Below are positions 34,846-42,985 of a stretch of 59,231 nucleotides of DNA, one piece after another (the first letter of the stretch is position 1; each line of letters begins with the position of its first letter). The notes beneath the pieces were generated by a model. It had not been told where the DNA came from and made no database searches. It saw nothing but the letters and a program-made list of their open reading frames with translations. A program made the position numbers and the translations under genes. This DNA comes from Spirochaetota bacterium. GTDB taxonomy: Bacteria > Spirochaetota > Spirochaetia > Treponematales > Treponemataceae. The stretch is taken from positions 1-59,231 of the forward strand of contig JAEWMY010000044.1 of the NCBI GenBank assembly GCA_023393015.1. Direction: 5' to 3'.

Positions 34846-35454
34846 TCAGGTCGTTTCCATGGCCGACTCGATCACGGTACGCAAGTCCGCGAGAACGAGG
34901 GGCTTCCGGAAAAATTTGTCGGCGCCGAGGGAGTACATCTCGTCCTCGATGGACGCCTCCTCGAGCGCCGTGATGATTATCACGTAGGGTTTGCCGAAGG
35001 CGGGATCGTTTTTTATCCGCTTGCAAATCTCCTGACCGACGACGCCGGGAAGGGCCAGGTCCAGGATGACGAAACCCGGCTTCTTTTCGACGAGTTGGGC
35101 TCCCGCGTCGAAACCGTCGAAGGATTGCATGACGTTCAGGTCGGGGATGTTCTTCTCGAGATAGGCGCGTATCGCCGTGTTCAAAACCTTGTCGTCGTCG
35201 ATGACGATGAGACTCTTCCAATTGGCCGAGGGTTCACCTTCGCTCAAAACCTCGGGGACGCGCATTCCGCGCGCGTGGATAAACTCGATCAAGTCGTCCT
35301 TGTACACGCGATACTGCCCGCCGGGGGTGTTGAAGGCCTTGAGATGACCGTTCCTGATCCAGTTAATCGCGGTTTGATTGACGACTCCGCACATATTCGC
35401 GACTTCGAGAGCTGAAAATATCTGTATTCGTTTTGTCTTGATTTCCTTATTCAT
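34846..35454 (-). CDS. Response regulator with N-terminal excisionase-type HTH and C-terminal receiver
   Basis: 202 residues. Residues 10-62 form a MerR/excisionase-like helix-turn-helix (SALEVANMCGVVNQTAINWI, GGQYRVYKDDLIEFI). Residues 80-200 form a receiver domain with IVIDDDK, phosphoacceptor Asp in VILDLALPG, Thr in IIITALE and Lys in FRKPL, all intact. The usual order is receiver first, so this architecture is inverted. No histidine kinase gene is nearby, so the partner is elsewhere. GAGG stands 5 nt before the ATG. Confidence 0.87.
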   Translation of the reverse strand: MNKEIKTKRIQIFSALEVANMCGVVNQTAINWIRNGHLKAFNTPGGQYRVYKDDLIEFIHARGMRVPEVLSEGEPSANWKSLIVIDDDKVLNTAIRAYLEKNIPDLNVMQSFDGFDAGAQLVEKKPGFVILDLALPGVVGQEICKRIKNDPAFGKPYVIIITALEEASIEDEMYSLGADKFFRKPLVLADLRTVIESAMETT

Positions 35455-35482
35455 ATCGCCTCATTTTGATAGCCTACACGAA

Positions 35483-35511
35483 AATATACCCCATTATACA
35501 GCCTGCCTCAA
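35483..35511 (-). promoter_or_regulatory. Promoter of the HTH-receiver gene
   Basis: Minus strand TTGAGG (35511-35506), 17-nt spacer, TATATT (35488-35483). A second -10-like TATAAT overlaps the spacer. Confidence 0.6.
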
Positions 35512-35520
35512 GTAAAATTG

Positions 35521-36171
35521 TTAATTTTCGCCATTTTTAGCGCATTCCGAGATTAAATTCTTCGAAAAACCCTTTCTCTGCAAGGATATGCGCATCTTCT
35601 CCCCGGTTCGCCCCATCCGGGCGAGTTTTGCCATGGCTTTAAGACAGAGATCCCGCTCGTCCGTATCCTCGAAATACCCGCTCAGGGCCCGGTCGGCTAC
35701 GGCCCGGTCGACCCCTCGCGCCGACAAACCGGCCTGAAGACGGGCGCGTCCCTCCGCGCGGCCGATGAGCCGGTTTCTGATCCAGGCCGAGGCGAAACGG
35801 GCGTCGTCGAGGGAACCTTCCGCGACTAGAACGTCAAGGGCCTCCCCGATTTCGGCGCGGGAAAAGCCCTTTTTGGCGAGTTTCAGGGAAAGCTGGTAAC
35901 GGGAATACTCCGCCCGCGACAGATACGCGAGTCCCGCGCGTTCGGCGAGGAAGGCTCGCGCGGCGGCATACACGGCTTCGGCCGCTTCGGTATCGAAGCG
36001 TTGACCGGGTTCCGGCACCGGGAGCGCGCGCCGCCCGAGCGCTTCCTCGCGAACCAAAAAAGAAGGGCCTTCCGCCGTACGTATCCTGAGGATACCGGCA
36101 GAGGCCCATTCCGTTTTCTCGACGACAAACGCCGGATTAGCGCTTGCTGAACTGGAATCTTCGGCGAGCAC
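35521..36171 (-). CDS. recX: RecX-family regulator of RecA
   Basis: RecX caps and inhibits RecA filaments. 216 residues. The C-terminal 140 residues have the RecX three-helix repeats: SRYQLSLKLAKKGFSRAEI, GSLDDARFASAWIRNRL and LQAGLSARGVDRAVADRAL. The N-terminal 75 residues are a divergent beta-rich extension. It overlaps the end of rpsI by 35 bp and is not next to recA, as far as the window shows. Confidence 0.85.
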   Translation of the reverse strand: MLAEDSSSASANPAFVVEKTEWASAGILRIRTAEGPSFLVREEALGRRALPVPEPGQRFDTEAAEAVYAAARAFLAERAGLAYLSRAEYSRYQLSLKLAKKGFSRAEIGEALDVLVAEGSLDDARFASAWIRNRLIGRAEGRARLQAGLSARGVDRAVADRALSGYFEDTDERDLCLKAMAKLARMGRTGEKMRISLQRKGFSKNLISECAKNGEN

Positions 36172-36529
36172 CGCGCTGACCGTACTTCTTTCGCTCGACC
36201 ATGCGGGAATCGCGGGTCAAAAGACCGTTGGCCTTGAGGGAGGCGTGGTTGTTCACGTCTACCTGCGAAAGGGCGCGGGCGATACCGTGGCTGCACGCGC
36301 CGGCCTGACCGTTGAGGCCGCCGCCGGACACCTTGATCACGATGTCGAACTTGGTGTCGCTCGCGGTAACCATCAGGGGCTGGCGAACGACCTGGACCTG
36401 CTCAAGCGTCGCGAAGTAGGCCGAGGCCTCCTGGTCGTTGACGAGAAGCTTGCCGGATCCCTCGCGGACGAACACGCGGGCGATGGCGGTCTTCCTTCTT
36501 CCTGTTCCCATTCCGATATTCTTGATCAC
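36137..36529 (-). CDS. rpsI: 30S ribosomal protein S9
   Basis: 130 residues, normal length. Conserved GTGRRKTAIARVFV at the N-terminus, GGGLNGQAGACSHGIARAL in the middle and the C-terminal GARRRFQFSKR tail that reaches the ribosomal P site. It lies 15 nt after rplM, the standard L13-S9 operon. Confidence 0.97.
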   Translation of the reverse strand: MIKNIGMGTGRRKTAIARVFVREGSGKLLVNDQEASAYFATLEQVQVVRQPLMVTASDTKFDIVIKVSGGGLNGQAGACSHGIARALSQVDVNNHASLKANGLLTRDSRMVERKKYGQRGARRRFQFSKR

Positions 36530-36544
36530 GTTCGTAACTCCTCG

Positions 36545-36973
36545 TTAAACTTCGACCGCTTGCGGGTTCTGGGCGGTATGCGGATGGGTGCCATCGGCAT
36601 AGACCTTCACGTTGGTCAGGAGCTTGCGTCCGAGCGGTCCCTTGGGGAGCATGCCCTTGATCGCAAGGAGGATGGGATCCTCGGGATGGCGCGCCATAAG
36701 CTCGTTGAAGCTGAATGACTTCAGCCCGCCGACAAACCCGGTATGATGATGGTACATCTTTCCGTCGGGCTTGTTGCCGGTGACGATCGCCTTGCCGGCG
36801 TTGATGATCACCACGAAGTCCCCCGTTTCCTGATGGGGCGCGTAGGTTACCTTGTGCTTTCCGCGCAACATGTATGCGGCCTTGGCGGCTACGCGACCGA
36901 CCGGTTTACCTTCGGCATCGATGACAAACCAGGCGCGGGGAGCCTCTCGTTCTTTCACAAAAAGTGTCTTCAT
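36545..36973 (-). CDS. rplM: 50S ribosomal protein L13
   Basis: 142 residues, normal length, with WFVIDAEGKPVGRVAA, MLRGKHKVTYAPHQETGDFV, NPDG-like NKPDGKMYHHHTGFVGGLK and GMLPKGPLGRKLLTNVKVY. First gene of rplM-rpsI-recX. Its leader is about 70 nt long, downstream of a near-consensus promoter. Confidence 0.97.
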   Translation of the reverse strand: MKTLFVKEREAPRAWFVIDAEGKPVGRVAAKAAYMLRGKHKVTYAPHQETGDFVVIINAGKAIVTGNKPDGKMYHHHTGFVGGLKSFSFNELMARHPEDPILLAIKGMLPKGPLGRKLLTNVKVYADGTHPHTAQNPQAVEV

Positions 36974-37049
36974 GTACGTACCTTACTAATAATAGATCTG
37001 TCGGGTCCGCCCAACGGCGACGCCGAACGCAGATAATGTGGGTTCAGTC

Positions 37050-37079
37050 ACTATAAAGAAAAGCGGGGAACGGTGTCAA
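37050..37079 (-). promoter_or_regulatory. rplM-rpsI-recX promoter
   Basis: Minus strand consensus TTGACA (37079-37074), 18-nt spacer, TATAGT (37055-37050), the best sigma-70-type match in the window, as expected for ribosomal proteins. Confidence 0.8.
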
Positions 37080-37100
37080 GTAGGAAGGGTATCCGAACGA

Positions 37101-37125
37101 GGATTCGGAACGGGGGTTCCGAACC
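37101..37125 (-). terminator. Hairpin after the 82-residue gene, no T tract
   Basis: GGATTCGGAAC (37101-37111) pairs with GTTCCGAACC (37116-37125) around a GGGG loop, with one bulged A. It follows the minus-strand stop at 37139. Without a T run it may be a stabiliser or a Rho-assisted end. Confidence 0.5.
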
Positions 37126-37138
37126 GGAAAGGCAGCCC

Positions 37139-37387
37139 TCAGTCTCCCTTGGTCGCGCCGGCTTTCGCCGCGGCTTCCTCCCGTTTTGCCTCTTCCTTGT
37201 CCTTGAGATCGGCGATCCCGATAAAAACGGAGATCAAACCGATGAACGCGGCCAAAATAGGCATACAACCGCGCAGGAACAACAGGATATCCGATCCCCA
37301 TCCCAGTCCGAAACCGAACATCTCGGGCGGAAGGGCGGCAAATACGGTAAACGCCATGAGTAATATTCCCACGAATAAAGCAACCAT
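37139..37387 (-). CDS. Small two-helix membrane protein
   Basis: 82 residues, from the ATG at 37387 with AGGAGG upstream. Earlier in-frame starts would add a hydrophilic extension without a ribosome site. Two transmembrane helices (about 3-22 and 33-58) flank a short loop, and a charged Lys/Glu/Ala tail closes the protein. No family recognised. Confidence 0.7.
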   Translation of the reverse strand: MVALFVGILLMAFTVFAALPPEMFGFGLGWGSDILLFLRGCMPILAAFIGLISVFIGIADLKDKEEAKREEAAAKAGATKGD

Positions 37388-37478
37388 GCGGGTCCTCCTG
37401 ACAAAAGGGGCGCCGATTCGCCCGAAAAAAGGCTGCAACCGGCGCTTCAGGCGGTAATTTTCGCATACTTCCGGGGTA

Positions 37479-37507
37479 TGGTCAACCAAATCCGAAATCG
37501 TTACTAT
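37479..37507 (+). promoter_or_regulatory. azlC promoter, -10 box 9 nt from the ATG (leaderless candidate)
   Basis: TGGTCA (37479-37484), 17-nt spacer, TACTAT (37502-37507), nine nt, ATG at 37517. No Shine-Dalgarno. Confidence 0.5.
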
Positions 37508-37516
37508 TGGACAATA

Positions 37517-38233
37517 ATGATTACGCGATCGACTCACGTCACGGAGCGGCGGGGATGGAAAGCCCTCGTGCGCGTCGCCTTTCCGATAACCCTGCCGGTT
37601 TTATTCGGATACGTCGCCATCGGCATCCCCTTCGGCCTCATGCTCGTCAAGGCGGGATACCCCTGGTGGATGGCCCCGCTCATGGGCCTTTGCATGTACG
37701 CCGGGGCGGGCCAGTACCTGGCCGTCGGCATGTTCGCGGCGGGGGTCCCGCTTCCCGCCATGGCCGTCGCGATGCTCCTCGTCAACATTCGTCATATCGT
37801 CTACGGGCTTTCGCTCATCGGACCGTTTCAGGACGTCGGAGGATGGAAGCCGTATCTCGTCTTTTCGCTGACCGACGAGACCTACGCCCTGCTGACCGGC
37901 GTCAAGGTCCCCGACGGCTTCGCGCCCGGACCGTTTTACGGGACGATCGCCCTCCTTGACCAGTCGTACTGGGTTCTCGGCGGGATCATCGGCGCCCTCG
38001 CCGGGGCCTTCATCCCCTTTTCCTTCCGGGGTGTCGACTTCGCCCTCACGGCCCTGTTCGTCGTATTGCTCCTGGACCAGCTCGCCCGCTCGAAGGATCC
38101 CGTTCCGCCGGCTATCGGCGCCGCGTGCGCCGTGGCGGCCCTCGCTCTGGCGGGCCCGGGCAACATGCTCATAGTCGCCCTCGCCGGCTCGCTCGCCCTC
38201 CTCTCGCTTGTCAGGGGGAGAAAACCGTGCTGA
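37517..38233 (+). CDS. azlC: AzlC-family branched-chain amino acid exporter, large subunit
   Basis: 238 residues with seven to eight transmembrane helices and the AzlC pattern FPITLPVLFGYVAIGIPFG, MYAGAGQYLAVG, NIRHIVYGLSL and SLTDETYALL. With AzlD it exports leucine, isoleucine or related amino acids. An ATG at 37478 is in frame but overlaps the -35 box; 37517 gives the usual N-terminal length. The stop overlaps the azlD start. Confidence 0.9.
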   Translation: MITRSTHVTERRGWKALVRVAFPITLPVLFGYVAIGIPFGLMLVKAGYPWWMAPLMGLCMYAGAGQYLAVGMFAAGVPLPAMAVAMLLVNIRHIVYGLSLIGPFQDVGGWKPYLVFSLTDETYALLTGVKVPDGFAPGPFYGTIALLDQSYWVLGGIIGALAGAFIPFSFRGVDFALTALFVVLLLDQLARSKDPVPPAIGAACAVAALALAGPGNMLIVALAGSLALLSLVRGRKPC

Positions 38234-38553
38234 CCGTCGAACGGGCGCTCGTCGCCACCGCCGTCTTTTCGGCCATTATCCTGGCCACCCGGGCCTTTCC
38301 CTTCGCGCTCTTTTCGAAACGCGAACCGCCGGCCCTCCTCCGGTTTATCGAGCGGTTTATCCCATCGGCGGTCATGGCCATCCTGGTCGTCTACTGCCTC
38401 AAGGACATTGCCTGGACGACCTGGCCCTCCGGCGTCCGGGAGCTCGCGGGAATCGCGCTTGTCGCGATCCTGCACATCTGGAAAAAAAACGCCATGCTCT
38501 CCATATTCGGAGGCACGGCGTTCTATATGTTACTCCTTTCGGCGATCCGGTAA
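38227..38553 (+). CDS. azlD: AzlD-family branched-chain amino acid exporter, small subunit
   Basis: 108 residues and four transmembrane helices, with ATRAFPFALF and RFIERFIPSAVMAILVVYCL, typical of AzlD. GTG start preceded by AGGGGGAG and overlapping the end of azlC by 7 nt, so subunit stoichiometry is set by coupled translation. Confidence 0.87.
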   Translation: MLTVERALVATAVFSAIILATRAFPFALFSKREPPALLRFIERFIPSAVMAILVVYCLKDIAWTTWPSGVRELAGIALVAILHIWKKNAMLSIFGGTAFYMLLLSAIR

Positions 38554-38563
38554 GGAACGCGAC

Positions 38564-38992
38564 TCAGGCGTATTTCTTGGTTACCACGATCAGGGCGCCG
38601 AGCACCATGAGATGGCTCGAGAGGGTCGACATGTAGCGGAGGACGGACGCGACGCTCGAGAAGCTCGACCCGCCGCCGATGGGGGCGATGAAGTCGACGA
38701 GCACGATATTCACGATCCAGAGGATGATAAAGACCATGAGGATCATGTCGGTGATCCGGAGGTCGGAGGTAAAGAGCTCCGATATGAGGAAGAAGCCCGC
38801 GATGATCTCGCTCACCGAAAGGATGATGACCGCGATCGTGGAAATGGACGAGCTGTTGAAGAGCCGGTCGAAAAAGGCGACGACAGGGGCAAGGTCCCCG
38901 GCGCTCGAGTTGAGAAGGCCGGTTATGCCGCTGACCAGCAAGAACAGGGCAACCGAAATCTGCAGAACGACGCTACCTACACTGTGCTTCAT
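38564..38992 (-). CDS. Four-helix membrane protein of unknown function
   Basis: 142 residues starting MKHSVGSVV, with GGGAG 6 nt upstream. Four predicted transmembrane helices (about 8-28, 47-70, 80-100 and 118-138) with short loops and a Lys-Lys-Tyr-Ala end. No recognised family; the shape recalls small DoxX-like or holin-like membrane proteins, but no motif supports either. It ends 11 nt from the convergent azlD. Confidence 0.68.
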   Translation of the reverse strand: MKHSVGSVVLQISVALFLLVSGITGLLNSSAGDLAPVVAFFDRLFNSSSISTIAVIILSVSEIIAGFFLISELFTSDLRITDMILMVFIILWIVNIVLVDFIAPIGGGSSFSSVASVLRYMSTLSSHLMVLGALIVVTKKYA

Positions 38993-39021
38993 TTGAATCT
39001 CCCGTACGTTTCGTGTACTAT
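38993..39021 (+). promoter_or_regulatory. Promoter of the aldo/keto-reductase-like gene, -10 box 6 nt from the ATG
   Basis: TTGAAT (38993-38998), 17-nt spacer, TACTAT (39016-39021), six nt, ATG at 39028. No Shine-Dalgarno. Confidence 0.62.
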
Positions 39022-39027
39022 ATTCGT

Positions 39028-39972
39028 ATGTTATACCGTCATTTACCGAAAATAGCAAACAAGGTTTTTTCAATAATCACCGTCGACCTCCGGACGGAAG
39101 TCGCGGGAACGAATGCCGCGGCCGTACTCGAGGCGGCGCGCTCCCTCGGCGTTACCCTCGCCTACGCGGGACCCGGCGCCGACCGCGCGGCCGGGGCTCG
39201 ATCGCTCCTGCACGTAGCGCCCGGCACGGGCGCGTCGTCCGGCGCGGGCGCGTCGTCCGGCGCGGGCGACCCCGCGCCCGTTTCGCGCATCCTCCATTTT
39301 ACGGGAACGACGCCCGAAGCGCTTCGCGCCTTTTTGGACGAGGCGGAAGCGGAGGCGACGGACATACTGCTCGTCGAGGTGCCAAAGCCCGAGGCCGCGC
39401 GGGACTACCGCGACAACGGGCTCTTCCAGGCGGCCTTCGGGGCGCGGGGATCGCGGGTCGGCGCCTGCGGCGCGTACGTCCCCGGGGACGCGGCACGAGC
39501 CGAGCCCGCCACGGCGCGTACGGTCGCGGCGACACTCGAGGCGGACGCCCGATGGGATTGCTGGGCGACCGAGTACGCCTTCCTCCGGGAAGACCTTGCC
39601 GACGCGATCCGGGCGGCCGGCAGCGAGGGTATCCCCCTTATCGCGCTCGACCCCTTCGCGGGCGGCGCGCTCGAAAACCCGCCGCCGGCCGTTCACGAGA
39701 TCTACCGCGAGGCGCCCGTGCCGCGTAGCCGCGACGAGTGGGCGCTCCGCGCGATCTGGGAAAACCAGGACGCGCTTACCGTCGTATGCCCGGCGTCGGG
39801 CCCGGCGCAGCTTCTCGGCCGGGTCGCCTTCGCGGAGGCGGGGCGTCCCAACAGCCTGCCCTCGCGCGAACTCGCGATCCTGTCCCGGGCCGCCGCGTTT
39901 CTGCGGGATGGCACGGGCGGCACGAGTGGCATTGGCGGCACGGGTGGCATTGGCGGCACGACGCGCCCTTGA
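39028..39972 (+). CDS. Degenerate aldo/keto-reductase-like protein
   Basis: 314 residues. The second half follows the aldo/keto reductase barrel: TDILLVEVPKPEAARDYRDN, an ATEYAFL strand, GIPLIALDPFAGGALENPP and DEWALRAIWENQDALTVVCP. The first half lacks the usual Asp-Tyr-Lys-His catalytic set and is shortened. Two low-complexity pieces stand out: GTGASSGAGASSGAG (about 72-86) and a Gly-Thr-Gly-Ile C-terminus. It may be a binding or regulatory relative with no reductase activity. The stop codon is part of a TTGACA just before potA. Confidence 0.62.
   Translation: MLYRHLPKIANKVFSIITVDLRTEVAGTNAAAVLEAARSLGVTLAYAGPGADRAAGARSLLHVAPGTGASSGAGASSGAGDPAPVSRILHFTGTTPEALRAFLDEAEAEATDILLVEVPKPEAARDYRDNGLFQAAFGARGSRVGACGAYVPGDAARAEPATARTVAATLEADARWDCWATEYAFLREDLADAIRAAGSEGIPLIALDPFAGGALENPPPAVHEIYREAPVPRSRDEWALRAIWENQDALTVVCPASGPAQLLGRVAFAEAGRPNSLPSRELAILSRAAAFLRDGTGGTSGIGGTGGIGGTTRP
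39030..39058 (-). promoter_or_regulatory. Promoter of the four-helix membrane protein gene
   Basis: Minus strand TTGCTA (39058-39053), 17-nt spacer, TATAAC (39035-39030), leader about 31 nt. It lies inside the start of the plus-strand gene, overlapping the two transcription units. Confidence 0.6.
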
Positions 39973-39997
39973 CAGAAACCCCCAAATGGAACACAGT
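39969..39997 (+). promoter_or_regulatory. Possible potABCD promoter
   Basis: Consensus TTGACA (39969-39974) at the right distance from CACAGT (39992-39997), a poor -10. The next gene begins 50 nt further on. Confidence 0.35.
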
Positions 39998-40046
39998 CTG
40001 CGTGCGTTACTATCATCACGAGCCTTCCGGAGGGCAAAGAAACAGA

Positions 40047-41174
40047 TTGAAAGGGTGTGACGTTTCGATTGAACACGTATCCAAATCCTTCGGGAATTTC
40101 CGCGCCCTTGAAGACGCGAACATCAGGATACAAAAAGGCGAGTTCTTCTCGCTTCTCGGGCCGTCCGGGTGCGGCAAAACCACCCTCCTGCGCATCATAG
40201 CGGGATTCGAGTCCCCCGACTCGGGCGTGGTATCCTTCGACGGAAAGAACATCATCGGCATCGACCCCAACATGCGGCAGTCGAACACCGTGTTCCAGAA
40301 CTACGCGCTCTTCCCGCACCTTTCGGTGTACGAGAACATCGCCTTTCCCCTCAGGATACGCAAGGTTTCCTCGCGCGAGATAGACGCCAAGGTGATGGAG
40401 TACCTGCACCTCGTCCAGCTCGACGCGCACCTCCAGAAAAAGCCGAATCAGCTTTCGGGCGGGCAGAAGCAGCGGGTCGCCATCGCGCGCGCTCTCATCA
40501 ACGAGCCGAGCGTGCTGCTGCTCGACGAACCGCTATCCGCACTCGACGCGAAGCTCCGCTCGAACCTCCTCGTGGAGCTCGACACGATACACGACAAGAT
40601 CGGGATCACCTTCATCTACGTCACCCACGACCAGAGCGAGGCCCTGTCCGTCTCCGACCGGATCGCGGTCATGAACCAGGGCAAGGTCCTGCAGATCGGC
40701 ACTCCCTTCGAGATCTACGAAAGCCCCGCGACCGAGTTCGTGGCGAAGTTCATCGGCGAGACGAACCTGTTCGACTCCCGCGTCGTCGAGTGCGTCCAGC
40801 ACAAGTCGGACGAGCACATGGTGACGCTCGACGTGCCCGAGCTCGGCACTAAAATCAAGGTGACCGACTACGACGAGACGAAGCCGGGACAGCAGGTCAG
40901 CTTCACGGTGCGCCCGGAAAAGATCCGCATAACCCTCGAAGAACCGCAAACCAACGGCAAGGCGATCAACGTCTTCAAGGGCTACGTCGAGGAGCCGGTG
41001 TACTCCGGCTTCCAGTCGAAGTTCTACGTCAAGCTCGAGAACGGGACGATGCTCAAGGTCTTCAAGCAGCACCAGAACTACCTCGAGGACGGCCCCGAGA
41101 TCGCATGGAAGGACACGGTCTACGTGTCATGGAGCGCGAACGACGGTTACATCGTCGAAGTGATCAACCAATGA
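40047..41174 (+). CDS. potA: Spermidine/putrescine ABC transporter ATP-binding protein
   Basis: 375 residues from a TTG start, with GGAGGG 12 nt upstream. Walker A GPSGCGKTT, Q-loop FQNYALFPH, signature LSGGQKQR, Walker B VLLLDEPLSALD, H-loop THD, and a C-terminal TOBE domain (VRPEKIRI). It energises the PotBC channel at the inner membrane. No ATG in frame lies near the conserved N-terminus (VSIEHVSKSFGNF), so TTG is favoured. It overlaps potB by 4 nt. Confidence 0.94.
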   Translation: MKGCDVSIEHVSKSFGNFRALEDANIRIQKGEFFSLLGPSGCGKTTLLRIIAGFESPDSGVVSFDGKNIIGIDPNMRQSNTVFQNYALFPHLSVYENIAFPLRIRKVSSREIDAKVMEYLHLVQLDAHLQKKPNQLSGGQKQRVAIARALINEPSVLLLDEPLSALDAKLRSNLLVELDTIHDKIGITFIYVTHDQSEALSVSDRIAVMNQGKVLQIGTPFEIYESPATEFVAKFIGETNLFDSRVVECVQHKSDEHMVTLDVPELGTKIKVTDYDETKPGQQVSFTVRPEKIRITLEEPQTNGKAINVFKGYVEEPVYSGFQSKFYVKLENGTMLKVFKQHQNYLEDGPEIAWKDTVYVSWSANDGYIVEVINQ

Positions 41175-42061
41175 GCAGGCAGAGGATGCTTGCGGGGTCG
41201 AATTACGGCCCCGCGTACAGCTACCCCATGGGCCTTTGGTTCAGCCTCTTCTTCATCCTCCCGATCGCTATAATCGTGGGCTACAGCTTCATGAAAAAGG
41301 GCCTGCACGGCGGCGTCGAGCTCGAGTTCACGCTCGACGCGTATTCGCAGATGCTCAACCGGAGTTACGGCAAGCTCTTCGTACGGACGCTCTGGGTGAC
41401 CTTCGTCGCGACGGTCGTGTCGATCGCGGTAGCCCTTCCGTGCGGCTACGCCATGGCGAGAAGCCGGTACCAGACCATCCTTCTCTTTCTCGTGATCATC
41501 CCCTTCTGGACCAACTCGCTCATCCGCATCAACGCGTGGATCGCGATCATGGGCAACGAGGGATTCGTCAACGAGACGCTCAAGAAGATCGGTCTCATCG
41601 GGGAAAGCCTGCCGCTCCTCTACAACCAGCGCGCGGTGATCCTGGTGCTCGTGTACATGTACCTTCCCTACGCGATCCTTCCCATATTCACCGCGATGGA
41701 CAAGTTCGACTTTTCCCTCCTCGAGGCCGCGCGCGACCTCGGCGCGACGAAGCCGCAGTCCATGTTCAAGGTGCTTTTGCCGAACGTGAGGTCGGGCATC
41801 GTCACCGCCGTCATCTTCACCTTCATACCGATATTCGGCGCGTATACCGTCCCGCTGCTCGTCGGCGGAAAGGATTCGTACATGATCGGCAACGTCATCG
41901 TCGATCAGGTCACGAAGGTCAGAAACTGGCCGCTCGCCTCCGCGTTCTCCATGATCATCACGGTGGCGAGCACGGCGGGCGTCCTGTGGATGATGGGGAC
42001 GAGCGCCCGCGAGGCCGCGCGCGCCAAGGCGGCGCGCGTCAAGCAGGAGACGACGCTATGA
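41171..42061 (+). CDS. potB: Spermidine/putrescine ABC transporter permease
   Basis: 296 residues, six transmembrane helices, with the permease EAA loop EAARDLGATKPQSMFKVLLP and conserved IPFWTNSLIRINAW. It forms a heterodimeric channel with PotC. ATGA overlaps at both ends bind it into the potABC block. Confidence 0.93.
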   Translation: MSRQRMLAGSNYGPAYSYPMGLWFSLFFILPIAIIVGYSFMKKGLHGGVELEFTLDAYSQMLNRSYGKLFVRTLWVTFVATVVSIAVALPCGYAMARSRYQTILLFLVIIPFWTNSLIRINAWIAIMGNEGFVNETLKKIGLIGESLPLLYNQRAVILVLVYMYLPYAILPIFTAMDKFDFSLLEAARDLGATKPQSMFKVLLPNVRSGIVTAVIFTFIPIFGAYTVPLLVGGKDSYMIGNVIVDQVTKVRNWPLASAFSMIITVASTAGVLWMMGTSAREAARAKAARVKQETTL

Positions 42062-42939
42062 GTTCCCCCGCGAACCCCTACCAGCAGTTCATCTCGCGGC
42101 TCTCGAAGAAGCGTCCGACGAGCGAGAGTTCCCGGCACGCGCGCCGCGCGTTCCAGAACAAGGCGCGCGTCTCGCTTTCCACCACGGTCATGGCGCTGAG
42201 CGTCGCGTTCCTCTTCCTTCCGCTCGCGGTCATCGTGTTTTATTCGTTCAACAAGGCGAAGGGAATGGTCTGGACGGGATTCTCGCTCGGGTGGTACGAG
42301 CGGCTCTTCATGGGATCCGAAAAACTCTGGACCTCGTTCGGCAACAGCCTCGTCATCGCCTTCGCGTCGGCCTTCGTGTCGACGGTGCTCGGCACGCTCG
42401 CCTCGATCGGCGTGAACTGGTACCGCTTCCGCTTCCGCGCCTACATCCAGACGATCAGCTTCCTCCCGATGGTCCTGCCCGAGGTCATCATCGGAATCTC
42501 GATGCTCATATTCTTTTCGGCCGTGAACATCCCGCTCGGGATGACTACAATATTCATAGCGCACACCACGTTCTGCCTTCCGTTCGTCTTCCTCATGGTG
42601 CTCGCCCGCCTCGACGAGTTCGACTTCTCGATCATCGAGGCCTCGCGGGACCTCGGCGCGAACGAGCAACAGACGCTCTTCAAGGTAATCATACCCGCGA
42701 TCATGCCGGGAATACTGTCGGCATTCCTCATGTCCGTTACCATGTCGCTCGAGGACTTCGTCATCACCTTCTTCGTCTCGGGCCCCGGCTCCACGACGTT
42801 GCCGCTGTACGTCTTCTCGATGGTGCGGTACGGGATATCCCCGGTGATTAACGCCCTCTCGTTCGTCATGATCCTCGGGACGATGCTCATCGCGTTCTTC
42901 CTCAAGGACTTCCTCAAGAACATCGCCGCGTCCAAGTGA
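42058..42939 (+). CDS. potC: Spermidine/putrescine ABC transporter permease
   Basis: 293 residues, with a charged N-terminal 40 residues longer than usual, then six transmembrane helices and the EAA loop EASRDLGANEQQTLFKVIIP. VLPEVIIGISMLIFF is typical of PotC. The start overlaps the potB stop. Confidence 0.93.
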   Translation: MSSPANPYQQFISRLSKKRPTSESSRHARRAFQNKARVSLSTTVMALSVAFLFLPLAVIVFYSFNKAKGMVWTGFSLGWYERLFMGSEKLWTSFGNSLVIAFASAFVSTVLGTLASIGVNWYRFRFRAYIQTISFLPMVLPEVIIGISMLIFFSAVNIPLGMTTIFIAHTTFCLPFVFLMVLARLDEFDFSIIEASRDLGANEQQTLFKVIIPAIMPGILSAFLMSVTMSLEDFVITFFVSGPGSTTLPLYVFSMVRYGISPVINALSFVMILGTMLIAFFLKDFLKNIAASK

Positions 42940-42955
42940 CCCGCGCTTCGCGGGT
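42939..42955 (+). other. Intergenic hairpin between potC and potD
   Basis: ACCCGCG-CTT-CGCGGGT, a perfect 7-bp stem with a 3-nt loop directly after the potC stop. No T run follows. A mid-operon stabiliser that lets potD mRNA outlast potABC would fit the need for excess binding protein. Confidence 0.55.
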
Positions 42956-42985
42956 AACCCATATCAGAAAGGAGGCATCGACGCC

